A DNA stretch of 64,000 nt from an uncultured Ruminiclostridium sp. (GTDB lineage Bacteria > Bacillota > Clostridia > Oscillospirales > Ruminococcaceae): positions 1 through 64,000 of the forward strand of contig CALXIO010000001.1 in the NCBI GenBank assembly GCA_944388385.1, written 5' to 3'. Within the stretch, counting starts at the first letter, position 1, and each line of letters begins with the position of its first letter. Below are positions 43,789 through 52,410 of the stretch, one piece after another. Below the pieces are notes generated by a model. That model was not told the origin of the DNA. It saw nothing but the letters and a program-made list of their open reading frames with translations, and did no database searches. Made by a program: the position numbers and the translations under genes.

Positions 43789-44550
43789 ATGAGATATTTA
43801 AGACGACTGAAATATAAAAAGGGCTTTACCTTAGTAGAGCTTCTCGTTGCAACAGCGATTACATCCATACTCCTTGTTGCGGCTATGTCACTTTTCACAC
43901 CTGTAAGAAATATAGCAGGACAGATCGAGGGTGATGTTACAACAGATAACATTACCACATCAATGAACAACTACATAGCCTCAAGACTGAACAAGGCCTG
44001 TGCCTTCAACATTGACTCCTACACAAACGAGGAGCTTATTCAGGCTCCCGGAAATGCCGCACAGGCAGGCCCCGCATGGAGACTTGACAAGTTAGTAAGT
44101 AATGCAGAGGGCTCAATAGGAGCAGGAACAATCAGATATTATGCTATGATGCTTAAGGATGACGGCCTTGGCTACAGAATATATGACTTCGGCGAATGTT
44201 CAAGCAATTCCACAGGTATCCACAATGAAGGTCAGAACCTTTTTGCCAAGATAGGCAATTATGAGGTTTACTCCTTATTTGAGGATGCTTACTACAACAA
44301 CCGTAGCTTCAAGTTTACCTTCAACACTCCCCAGAGTAACTGGTGCGAGGTAGGTACAACTGCATTTAACATGGACGGTCAGGTTGAAATTCAGGAAAGA
44401 AAGACAATTTTCAAGGTGCTCAACCTTATTGCAACAGCAGGTGCAGTAAGCCAGCCCGCTCTCGCTACTTATGATGAGAATTATCCCGACGGTGAAACAA
44501 TAGTAATAGTTTACGCTATTGCTGACTACACCACTTATACCGGTGGATAA
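43789..44550 (+). CDS. Type IV minor prepilin (PilW-like)
   Basis: A 253-residue prepilin with KYKKG|FTLVELLVATAITSILL: leader cleavage site, Glu5 and helix. The mature domain is unassigned; the length suits a PilW/PulJ-like minor pilin. A terminator follows, and it converges on pilD. Confidence 0.87.
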   Translation: MRYLRRLKYKKGFTLVELLVATAITSILLVAAMSLFTPVRNIAGQIEGDVTTDNITTSMNNYIASRLNKACAFNIDSYTNEELIQAPGNAAQAGPAWRLDKLVSNAEGSIGAGTIRYYAMMLKDDGLGYRIYDFGECSSNSTGIHNEGQNLFAKIGNYEVYSLFEDAYYNNRSFKFTFNTPQSNWCEVGTTAFNMDGQVEIQERKTIFKVLNLIATAGAVSQPALATYDENYPDGETIVIVYAIADYTTYTGG

Positions 44551-44557
44551 TATAAAG

Positions 44558-44602
44558 TTAATAAAAAATACGGCTTGACGAAAGTCAAGCCGTAGATTTA
44601 AC
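44558..44602. terminator. Bidirectional terminator between pilW-like gene and pilD
   Basis: TACGGCTTGAC-GAAA-GTCAAGCCGTA (44569-44594) inside outer arms TAAAGTTAA/TTAACTTTA. On the minus strand the stem is followed by TTTTTTATT, which makes it the pilD terminator; for the plus strand the U-tract is weaker. Confidence 0.8.
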
Positions 44603-44608
44603 TTTATT

Positions 44609-45646
44609 TTAAAGAAGATCAAGATAATGCTTGATTATTGTTTCTCCGAACAATGCACCTATTGCAAGACCCACAGCAAGGCCGGGACCGAAGGCGATTC
44701 TGCGCTGAAGCTTAACCTTGGTAACTGCATTGTTTTCAACAAATACTCTGAAAACATATTCATGGTTTTTCGGAATATCACCCATAAGCTCAGTAAGAGC
44801 ATTTTCAAATTCCTCGTCATGATTTTTCATGGCCTCAGGGTCAGTCCAGGCTGATTCCTCAAAAATTTCGGTATCTATTTTACATTTACCGTATTCATAT
44901 TCGCCTACTATTATATCCTTTGAGTTTTCGGTCATTTTGCCCTCAACCCAAGGAGCGAATATTTCCTTTAGCTTTTCCTTCTTTTCACGGTTTAATTTCC
45001 TGTCGGAAAGGTTGATAATAACGCCGTATACAGCGCCGATTATAACACCGATAACAGCGGAGGGAACAATCTTCCAGCCAAGCATAAAGCCGGATGCGGC
45101 CATAAGCTGGACATCACCGCCGCCCATACCGCCGAAAAGAGCAAGAATTGCAAAGGGAACTGCAATAACCACAGCACCTACAAGGTGTTCCCACCAGGGC
45201 ATCTGAGGTTCTGTAAAGAAGGTAGCGATACCAAGCACAGCGATTGATATTGTGCACCAGTAGGGAATTTCCATGTGGTCAATATCAATACAGCTAAGTA
45301 CAATAAGAAGTGAAAAATAAATTACTGCAACAAGCATTTGCAGTGAAAAGTCAAAGCGCAGATATGCAGCTAAGAATAAAAGACCTGTAAGAGCCTCCAC
45401 CACAGTATAACGGCCGGAGATCTTAGCCTTACAGTTACGGCATTTTCCGCCAAGGAAAAGCCAGCTTACAATAGGTATCAGGTCATAGGGCTTGATTCTT
45501 TCCCCACAGGTAAAGCAGTGGGAGGGTCCGTTTACGATAGACATTATAAGGGGTGTGCGGTAGATAACCACATTTAAAAAGCTGCCGATACATGACCCGA
45601 AGATAAATACCAGTATGCAGATAACTGCATAGTAAAGTTCAGGCAT
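44609..45646 (-). CDS. pilD: Prepilin peptidase/N-methyltransferase with cytosolic insertion
   Basis: A 345-residue A24 aspartyl peptidase. The zinc site CFTCGERI...CRNCKAKIS and both catalytic Asp motifs (CIDIDHMEIP and GGMGGGDVQLMA) are intact. About 105 residues (roughly 213-317) are inserted between the last two membrane helices, where the family normally has only a short loop; the insert is charged, with EKKEKLKEIFAPWVEGKM and ALTELMGDIPKNHEYVFRVF. It processes the prepilins of the neighbouring operon. The own promoter at 45680-45708 drives it. Confidence 0.93.
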   Translation of the reverse strand: MPELYYAVICILVFIFGSCIGSFLNVVIYRTPLIMSIVNGPSHCFTCGERIKPYDLIPIVSWLFLGGKCRNCKAKISGRYTVVEALTGLLFLAAYLRFDFSLQMLVAVIYFSLLIVLSCIDIDHMEIPYWCTISIAVLGIATFFTEPQMPWWEHLVGAVVIAVPFAILALFGGMGGGDVQLMAASGFMLGWKIVPSAVIGVIIGAVYGVIINLSDRKLNREKKEKLKEIFAPWVEGKMTENSKDIIVGEYEYGKCKIDTEIFEESAWTDPEAMKNHDEEFENALTELMGDIPKNHEYVFRVFVENNAVTKVKLQRRIAFGPGLAVGLAIGALFGETIIKHYLDLL

Positions 45647-45679
45647 AGTAAAATTTCCTTTCCTATTAAATTTATTGTT

Positions 45680-45708
45680 ATTCTATCACATATAAAGAAA
45701 TTTTGCAA
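45680..45708 (-). promoter_or_regulatory. Promoter of pilD
   Basis: Minus strand TTGCAA (45708-45703), 17-bp spacer and TAGAAT (45685-45680), 34 nt before the ATG. Confidence 0.75.
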
Positions 45709-45739
45709 GTGGGAAGGATAATATTAGTTTTCGAGGATC

Positions 45740-45775
45740 ACTCCGCAGGAGTTATCATATAGTCCGTCTATGACG
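45740..45775 (+). promoter_or_regulatory. Tandem hairpins before pilB
   Basis: ACTCC-GCA-GGAGT (45740-45752) and CCGTC-TAT-GACGG (45763-45775) sit in the leader of pilB. They do not carry the conserved core of c-di-GMP riboswitches. A plus-strand promoter is not clear. Confidence 0.45.
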
Positions 45776-45813
45776 GCACCCTAAAATCTTATTAAATCAG
45801 GGGGAGAAAGCAA

Positions 45814-47499
45814 ATGAAAAATATTCGTATAGGCGAGCTTTTGGTTGAAAGCGGCTATCTCACGAATGAACAGCTTCAGGAAGCACTGGCTAAGCAAAGT
45901 GAAAATCCGGGCATGAAGCTGGGTGATGCGCTTTTGGAATTCGGCTATGTTTCAGAAACACAGCTTGCTCAGGCACTTTCAGTACGTCTTAAGGTTCCTT
46001 TTGTTGACCTTACAACAACAAAGGTGGACATTGAGGCGGTAAAGAAAATCCCGGAGGAAACAGCGAAGAAATATTGCTGTGTTGCCTACGAAAAGAGCAG
46101 CTCAAGACTTACGGTAGCAACAATTGACCCTATCAATTTCTATATATTTGAGGAATTGAAGGTTATTTCCGGTATGGAAATACACCCGGTATTAGCTACC
46201 CGTTCAGCAATCAACGAAACCATCAACAAGGCATATTCACAACAGACAGTTAGCTCGGTTATGGATAACCTTAATAAGGAATACACCGGCGACGACACAA
46301 GCCAGGAGGACTTGGAATCCGGCGAGCGTGTTGATAATGCGCCTATCGTTAAGCTGGTTAATACCATTGTTGAAACCTCATTCAGACTTAACGCATCGGA
46401 TATTCATATAGAGCCCTTCAAGGACAGAACCCGTATAAGACTGAGAATCGACGGTGAACTTGTTGAGAACATGAAGGTAAAGCCTGCGGTTCACAACTCA
46501 CTTATTACCCGTATCAAGATTCTGGGCGGTATGAATATCGCCGAAAAGAGAATACCTCTTGACGGCCGTTTCGGTATGGTTATCGACGGAATAAGCCTTG
46601 ACGTCCGTGTATCTACAATTCCTACCGTATACGGTGAAAAGTGCGTTATCCGTCTGCTTTCAACAGCAGATGAAAAGACAAGAAAGATTACCGACCTTGG
46701 TATGACTCTCTATAACTACGAAATGTTCAAGCAGATCATTCGTTGTCCCCACGGAGTTATGCTGGTTACAGGACCTACCGGTTCCGGTAAATCTACCACC
46801 CTTTATGCAACACTGGGCGAGCTTTCAAAGCCCAACGTTAATATAGTAACGGTTGAGGACCCCTGCGAAAAGAAAATCGACGGTATCAACCAGGTACAGA
46901 TCAATGCAAAGGCAGGTATGACCTTTGCGGCGGCGCTCCGTTCTATCCTCCGTCAGGACCCTGACATCATAATGGTCGGTGAGATTCGTGACGGCGAAAC
47001 AGCGGATATCGCCATTCGTGCGGCTATCACAGGTCACTTAGTGCTTTCCACACTCCATACAAACGATGCGGCAGGTACTATATTAAGACTTGTAGATATG
47101 GGTGTTGCACCCTACATGGTTGCTTCCTCACTGGTAGGCGTTATAGCTCAGCGTCTTGTTAAGCTGTTATGCCCCGAATGTAAGGAAACAGTAACTTTGA
47201 CAGAGCCTGCGGACCTTCGCCTTGTTGGCAAGACCGAGCCTGTCCAGATTTGCCAGGCCCACCCCGGTGGATGCCGTGCTTGTCATAATACAGGCTACAA
47301 AGGCAGAACTGCTATCCACGAGATCATTGTTACATCCAATGATATCAAGGAGCTTATTTCACAGGGCGCTACTTCTGAGGAAATTGGCGCACAGGCCGAG
47401 AAAAACGGCACAAAATTGCTTAGAAGCAACGTTACCGACATGGTTCTTGCAGGTACAACCACAATGGATGAGCTTGTAAAGGCTACCTACACGGTATAA
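45814..47499 (+). CDS. pilB: Type IV pilus extension ATPase PilB
   Basis: A 561-residue motor ATPase. The N-terminal MshEN/GSPII_E_N region has two LG..L...G repeats (IGELLVESGYLTNEQLQEAL and KLGDALLEFGYVSETQLAQAL), a pattern that in MshE and some clostridial PilB proteins binds c-di-GMP. Walker A GPTGSGKSTT, Asp box, Walker B DPDIIMVGEIRD and His box GHLVLSTLHTNDA are intact. The C-terminal zinc site is CPEC...CRAC. It forms an operon with pilT. Confidence 0.94.
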   Translation: MKNIRIGELLVESGYLTNEQLQEALAKQSENPGMKLGDALLEFGYVSETQLAQALSVRLKVPFVDLTTTKVDIEAVKKIPEETAKKYCCVAYEKSSSRLTVATIDPINFYIFEELKVISGMEIHPVLATRSAINETINKAYSQQTVSSVMDNLNKEYTGDDTSQEDLESGERVDNAPIVKLVNTIVETSFRLNASDIHIEPFKDRTRIRLRIDGELVENMKVKPAVHNSLITRIKILGGMNIAEKRIPLDGRFGMVIDGISLDVRVSTIPTVYGEKCVIRLLSTADEKTRKITDLGMTLYNYEMFKQIIRCPHGVMLVTGPTGSGKSTTLYATLGELSKPNVNIVTVEDPCEKKIDGINQVQINAKAGMTFAAALRSILRQDPDIIMVGEIRDGETADIAIRAAITGHLVLSTLHTNDAAGTILRLVDMGVAPYMVASSLVGVIAQRLVKLLCPECKETVTLTEPADLRLVGKTEPVQICQAHPGGCRACHNTGYKGRTAIHEIIVTSNDIKELISQGATSEEIGAQAEKNGTKLLRSNVTDMVLAGTTTMDELVKATYTV

Positions 47500-47523
47500 A
47501 GTCAAAGTAAAAGGAGAAATATA

Positions 47524-48585
47524 ATGGACATTAACAAAATTCTTGACGAAGCCAGAAAGCTTGGCTGTTCCGACCTTCACTTCACAGCAGGTCTTCCCCC
47601 TGTAGTACGTTTACACGGTAGCATTAAAAAGCTCAGCGGTTATCCCGACTGTACAGAGCCTATCATCGTAAACATCATCAACCAGATCACATCCATGAAG
47701 CACAAGGCATCTATCCAGAAGGGTCTTGACACCGACTTTTCATATGTATCCGCTTCAGGACACAGACACAGAGTTAACGTATACAGACAGAGAGGCTACC
47801 ACGCAATAGCACTTCGTCTGTTAAGAAACGACATCCCCACACTTCAGGACTTATTACTTCCTGCTATTATGGGTGACTTTGCACTTCGTCCCCGTGGCCT
47901 TGTACTTGTAACAGGTCCTACCGGTTCAGGTAAGTCAACAACCCTTGCGGCTATGATTGACCACATCAACCGTAACAAGAACTGCCACATCATCACAGTT
48001 GAAGATCCTATCGAGTATCTTCACACACATAAGCAGAGTATGGTAAACCAGCGTGAAATCGGTGCCGACGTTGACAGCTTCGCAGGATCACTTCGTGCCG
48101 CACTCCGTGAGGACCCTGACGTTATCCTCGTAGGCGAAATGCGTGACTTTGAAACAATCAATGCCGCAGTAACCGCCGCAGAAACAGGTCACTTAGTGCT
48201 TTCAACCCTGCATACCACCGGTGCCGCTGATACTATCGACCGTATCATCGACGTATATCCTCCTCACTCACAGGGACAGATCAGATCTCAGCTTGCTAAC
48301 TCCCTTGTTGCAGTTATTTCCCAGACCCTTGTACCTACCGCAGACGGTAAGGGCCGTGTAGCTGCACTTGAGCTTATGAGCTGTACAGATGCTATTTCTG
48401 CTCTTATCCGTGAGGGTAAGATCTTCCAGATTCCCAATGCTATCCAGACATCCCGTGCTATGGGTATGTTCTCCCTTGACCAGGATCTTGCAAGACTTGT
48501 TCGTACAGGTAAGATTACCGAGCAGGTAGCAAGAAGCAGATGCCAGAACCCCGAAGATCTCAAGAGATACATGACAGCATATTAA
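47524..48585 (+). CDS. pilT: Type IV pilus retraction ATPase PilT
   Basis: A 353-residue hexameric ATPase with Walker A GPTGSGKSTTLAAM, Walker B EDPDVILVGEMRD, His box GHLVLSTLHTTGAADTIDR and the PilT-typical lack of the N-terminal MshEN domain. The presence of PilT implies retractable pili (twitching or DNA uptake). 24 nt downstream of pilB. Confidence 0.94.
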   Translation: MDINKILDEARKLGCSDLHFTAGLPPVVRLHGSIKKLSGYPDCTEPIIVNIINQITSMKHKASIQKGLDTDFSYVSASGHRHRVNVYRQRGYHAIALRLLRNDIPTLQDLLLPAIMGDFALRPRGLVLVTGPTGSGKSTTLAAMIDHINRNKNCHIITVEDPIEYLHTHKQSMVNQREIGADVDSFAGSLRAALREDPDVILVGEMRDFETINAAVTAAETGHLVLSTLHTTGAADTIDRIIDVYPPHSQGQIRSQLANSLVAVISQTLVPTADGKGRVAALELMSCTDAISALIREGKIFQIPNAIQTSRAMGMFSLDQDLARLVRTGKITEQVARSRCQNPEDLKRYMTAY

Positions 48586-48593
48586 AAGACAAT

Positions 48594-48625
48594 CACCTGC
48601 CCTTATACGGGGCAGGTGTTATTTT
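48594..48625 (+). terminator. Terminator after pilT
   Basis: CACCTGCCC-TTATACG-GGGCAGGTG then TTATTTTG, between pilT and dtd. Confidence 0.85.
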
Positions 48626-48635
48626 GTGAGGTATT

Positions 48636-49082
48636 ATGAAATTTGTAATTCAGAGAGTTACCCATGCCGAGGTAAGTGTTGAGGGACAGATAACCGGCAA
48701 AATAGATACCGGATTTTTAGTGCTTATAGGCATTACCCACACCGACACTAAGGAAATTGCAGATAAAATGATAAAGAAGCTTATCGGAATGAGGATTTTT
48801 TCCGACAGTGAGGGAAAGACAAATTTAAGCCTTGAAAATGTGGGTGGAGGACTGCTTTTAATATCCCAGTTTACCCTTTATGCCGACTGCAAAAAGGGAA
48901 ATCGTCCCTCCTTTGTAAATGCGGCAGGGGCGGATATGGCAAATTCCCTTTATGAATACATTATAGCGGAATGTAAAAAGAGTGTACCCCATGTACAGTG
49001 CGGTATATTCGGGGCGGATATGAAGGTAAGCCTTTTAAATGACGGACCCTTTACCATAGTTCTTGACAGTAATGAGCTTTAA
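48636..49082 (+). CDS. dtd: D-aminoacyl-tRNA deacylase
   Basis: A 148-residue protein that hydrolyses D-amino acids from tRNA. The two active-site motifs are [17 protein letters not shown] and the C-terminal [11 protein letters not shown] (usually NGPVT; here Asp-Gly-Pro-Phe). Length is standard. Its short gap to the pilT terminator suggests a separate or read-through transcript. Confidence 0.93.
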   Translation: MKFVIQRVTHAEVSVEGQITGKIDTGFLVLIGITHTDTKEIADKMIKKLIGMRIFSDSEGKTNLSLENVGGGLLLISQFTLYADCKKGNRPSFVNAAGADMANSLYEYIIAECKKSVPHVQCGIFGADMKVSLLNDGPFTIVLDSNEL

Positions 49083-49097
49083 TTACAAGATATTTAC

Positions 49098-49126
49098 TTG
49101 CAATTTTACTTATTATAGTGTATACT
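49098..49126 (+). promoter_or_regulatory. Promoter of the saccharopine-dehydrogenase-like gene
   Basis: TTGCAA at 49098-49103, 17-bp spacer and TATACT at 49121-49126. Start of transcription near 49133, ATG at 49171 behind AAAGGAAAGG. Confidence 0.8.
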
Positions 49127-49170
49127 AAATTAAGGCGAAGGCCAACTTCTTAAAGGAAAGGAAAAAGAAA

Positions 49171-50376
49171 ATGAGTAAAGCTCTTATTATCGGTGCCGGC
49201 GGTGTAGCAGGCGTAGTAGTTCATAAGTGCTGTCAGAACAGCGAGGTATTTACCGAGATATGTATTGCAAGCCGTACAAAGTCAAAGTGCGACGCATTAA
49301 AGAAGGCGGTAGAGGAAAAGGGTACAAAGACAGTTGTTACCACAGCGCAGGTAGATGCTGATGATGTAAAACAGCTTGTTGACCTTATAAACCGTGAAAA
49401 GCCGGATATTGTTATCAATGTGGCTCTTCCTTATCAGGATCTGACAATAATGGACGCTTGTCTTGAAACAAAGACAGACTACCTTGACACAGCAAACTAT
49501 GAGCATCCCGACACAGCTAAGTTTGAATATAAGTATCAGTGGGCGTACAGAGAAAAGTTTGAAAAGGCAGGTATCACCGCCATTTTAGGAAGCGGCTTTG
49601 ACCCGGGTGTTACCGGTGTATTCTGTGCCTATGCCCAGAAGCACTATTTTGATGAAATAAACTACATTGATATTCTTGACTGTAACGGCGGTGACCATGG
49701 TTATCCCTTTGCCACAAACTTCAATCCCGAAATAAATATCCGTGAGGTAAGCGCCAAGGGCAGCTATATCGAGGACGGCAAGTGGGTAGAAACCGAGCCT
49801 ATGGAGATAAAGAGGGTATATAACTTTGAAGAAGTAGGCGAAAAGGATATGTACCTTTTACACCACGAGGAATTAGAAAGCCTTGCACTTAATATCAAGG
49901 GTATCAAGAGAATACGCTTCTTTATGACCTTCGGACAGAGCTATCTTACCCACCTTAAATGCCTTGAAAATGTGGGTATGACTTCAATAAAGCCCATTAT
50001 GTTTGAGGGCAAGGAGATAGTTCCCTTACAGTTTTTAAAGGCTGTACTTCCCGACCCTGCATCCTTAGGTCCCAGAACAGTAGGTAAGACCAATATCGGC
50101 TGTATCTGTATCGGCAAGAAGGACGGCAAGGAGGTTAAGTACAAGGTATATAATATCTGTGACCACCAGGAATGCTATAAGGAGGTAGGCTCACAGGCTA
50201 TAAGCTATACCACCGGTGTTCCTGCCATGATAGGCGCTATGATGGTACTTACCGGCAAGTGGAAGAAGCCCGGTGTATATAATGTGGAGGAATTTGACCC
50301 CGATCCCTTTATGGAGGCTCTTAACAAATGGGGACTTCCCTTCAGAGAGGACTTTGACCCCCAGCTTGTTGACTGA
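49171..50376 (+). CDS. Saccharopine dehydrogenase-family protein, probably carboxynorspermidine dehydrogenase
   Basis: A 401-residue protein with the N-terminal NAD(P) motif ALIIGAGGVAGVVVHKC, VINVALPYQDLTIMDACLET and GSGFDPGVTGVFCAYA. It matches the group that makes carboxyspermidine/carboxynorspermidine in the alternative polyamine pathway of gut bacteria. The partner decarboxylase NspC is not in the window. A lysine-pathway saccharopine dehydrogenase is less likely in Clostridia. It stands alone between promoter and terminator. Confidence 0.85.
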   Translation: MSKALIIGAGGVAGVVVHKCCQNSEVFTEICIASRTKSKCDALKKAVEEKGTKTVVTTAQVDADDVKQLVDLINREKPDIVINVALPYQDLTIMDACLETKTDYLDTANYEHPDTAKFEYKYQWAYREKFEKAGITAILGSGFDPGVTGVFCAYAQKHYFDEINYIDILDCNGGDHGYPFATNFNPEINIREVSAKGSYIEDGKWVETEPMEIKRVYNFEEVGEKDMYLLHHEELESLALNIKGIKRIRFFMTFGQSYLTHLKCLENVGMTSIKPIMFEGKEIVPLQFLKAVLPDPASLGPRTVGKTNIGCICIGKKDGKEVKYKVYNICDHQECYKEVGSQAISYTTGVPAMIGAMMVLTGKWKKPGVYNVEEFDPDPFMEALNKWGLPFREDFDPQLVD

Positions 50377-50384
50377 TAAATTTT

Positions 50385-50414
50385 TACCCGACAGAATATG
50401 TCGGGTAATTTTTT
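50385..50414 (+). terminator. Terminator after the saccharopine-dehydrogenase-like gene
   Basis: TACCCGACA-GAATA-TGTCGGGTA followed by ATTTTTT. Confidence 0.9.
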
Positions 50415-50464
50415 AAGGTAATTTAAAGTAACAGGCATTATTATAAAATAAAGGATGTGATACT

Positions 50465-51151
50465 ATGCAATTACTTTTTGCAGAGGACGAAATAAGCATG
50501 GCAGAGGCGGTAACGGATATACTTACCTACCACAAGTATATGGTGGATACGGTGTATAACGGAATTGATGCCTATAACTATGCCAAAAGTGATGAGTATG
50601 ACGGTATAATACTTGATATAATGATGCCGGGAATGAACGGACTTATGGTACTTGAAAAACTGAGAAAAGAGGGAATTATCACCCCGGTACTTTTACTTAC
50701 TGCAAAATCAGAGGTGGAGGACAGAATACAAGGCCTTGATATGGGGGCGGATGACTATTTGCCAAAGCCCTTTGTTATGGGGGAATTGCTTGCAAGGGTA
50801 AGAGCCATGCTAAGACGAAAGGAGCAGTACACCCCGGATATAATAAGGGTAGGAAATGTAAGCCTTAACCGTCAGAATTACGAGCTTATGGGACCTGAGG
50901 GTGTTACTCCCTTATCAAGACTTGAATATCGCCTTACAGAGCTTCTTATGATAAACAAGGGAATATATCTTTCCACAGATACCCTGTTTTTTAAGGCATG
51001 GGGCTATGACAGCGACGCTGACAGCGGTGCTGTGTGGGTATATCTGTCTAATCTCAGAAAAAAGCTGTCCTCCATAGGGGCGGATGTGGAAATAAGGGCA
51101 AAGCGGGGAGTAGGCTACAGCCTTTTTGTAAAGGGAGAGGACAATGGTTAA
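50465..51151 (+). CDS. OmpR-family response regulator
   Basis: A 228-residue regulator. The receiver has the acidic pair (E7, D8), phosphoacceptor D51 in IILDIMMPGMNG, Thr in LLLTAKSE and Lys in YLPKPF. The winged helix follows, with RLEYRLTELLMINKGIYLS and SNLRKKLSSIG near the end. It overlaps the kinase gene by 8 nt. The regulon is unknown. Confidence 0.92.
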   Translation: MQLLFAEDEISMAEAVTDILTYHKYMVDTVYNGIDAYNYAKSDEYDGIILDIMMPGMNGLMVLEKLRKEGIITPVLLLTAKSEVEDRIQGLDMGADDYLPKPFVMGELLARVRAMLRRKEQYTPDIIRVGNVSLNRQNYELMGPEGVTPLSRLEYRLTELLMINKGIYLSTDTLFFKAWGYDSDADSGAVWVYLSNLRKKLSSIGADVEIRAKRGVGYSLFVKGEDNG

Positions 51152-52362
51152 GGACTTACAGAAAAAATTCATACTCACCGCCATGACAGCAATAACCCTG
51201 CTTATTGTGGTGCTTCTCGGAGTGATAAATATCTTCAGCATAACCTTATCCCATGATGAAAATAACCGGGTTTTGGATATGCTTTGTGATGATGCCGGGG
51301 ATAAAAAGCCAATGCACCCCCAGGATAAGGATGACAAGCTGAAACCGACAAAGCCCTTTGGTGACAGGGACGGCTTTATTTCCGCCAGATATTTTTATGT
51401 TATATTCAGCGGTGATGTGGCAATAACCACCGATGTTTCTCGTATATCCTCAGTAGAGGAGGAAACCGCCGTTGTAGCGGCAAGGGAGGTACTTTCTAAG
51501 TCCGAAAAAGGAAATTACAGCGGATTTTTATATAAAAGGGTAACAAGACCCGATAATACCACCCTTGTATTATTCCTTGATACCTCACAGCAAACAAGCG
51601 TTATCTTTACCACCTTTATTATTTCTTTATGTGCAGGGCTTATATGTTGGGGGCTTATGCTTCTTCTTGTGGTGCTTCTTTCAAAAAGGGCAATTACCCC
51701 CATAGCACAGAATATAGAAAAGCAGAAGATATTTGTTACCAATGCAGGCCATGAAATAAAAACTCCCCTTGCAATAATCCTTGCAAATACAGATGCCATG
51801 GAGCTTCACAACGGGGAGAACAAATGGAGCAAAAATATAAGAGCCCAGGCCATGAGATTATCGGGGCTTATGCAGAAATTACTTACCCTATCAAAAATGG
51901 AGGAGGGGAATATAACTATCCCCTTTGAGGAATTTGACATAGGCGAGCTTACAGAGGATACCATTCAGGCATTTTATGAGCCTGCCCTTCTTAAAGGCAT
52001 AGAAATAGAGGAAAATATAGAGAAAAATGTTATTATAAATGCCGGAAGGGAATATATAACACAGCTTCTTACCGTACTTATGGATAATGCCGTAAAGTAT
52101 ACCCAGGGGGGGCGGTAAAATAAAGGTAGACTTGACAAAGCAGGACAAGGGCTGTATCATAAGAGTAGCAAATACCTACCCTGAAATAAAAAACCCGGAA
52201 CAGCTTTTTGACAGGTTTTACAGAGAAAACGATGCCCGCACCCAAAAAACAGGGGGCTACGGCATAGGGCTTTCTGTGGCAAGAGCCATTGTAAAACAGC
52301 ACCACGGCAGTATTACCGCAAAAAGTGTTGAGGGACAGCTTACCTTTACAGTTAAGCTTTAG
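51144..52362 (+). CDS. Sensor histidine kinase, frameshifted at a G7 tract
   Basis: The first frame (51144-52118) gives one membrane helix near residues 9-31, an extracellular domain, a second helix near 155-180, the H-box NAGHEIKTPLAI with His203, and the N-box MDNAVKYTQGG, then stops. The second frame (from about 52113 to 52362) continues KIKVDLTKQDKGCIIRVANT and has LFDRFYRE and the G-box TGGYGIGLSVARAIV. Removing one G from the run at 52106-52112 joins them into a 405-residue intact kinase. Either a sequencing error, a true mutation or a phase-variable switch. As written, no ATP lid is made and the kinase would be inactive. Confidence 0.88.
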
Positions 52363-52410
52363 TTTATATAAAAAGGGTAATATATACTAAAACAAACACC
52401 GGAGGACAAT

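Noticed and set aside
45711..45813. c-di-GMP riboswitch before pilB
   Set aside because: No GCACAGGGCAAACC-type core or tetraloop-receptor arrangement; only two small hairpins.
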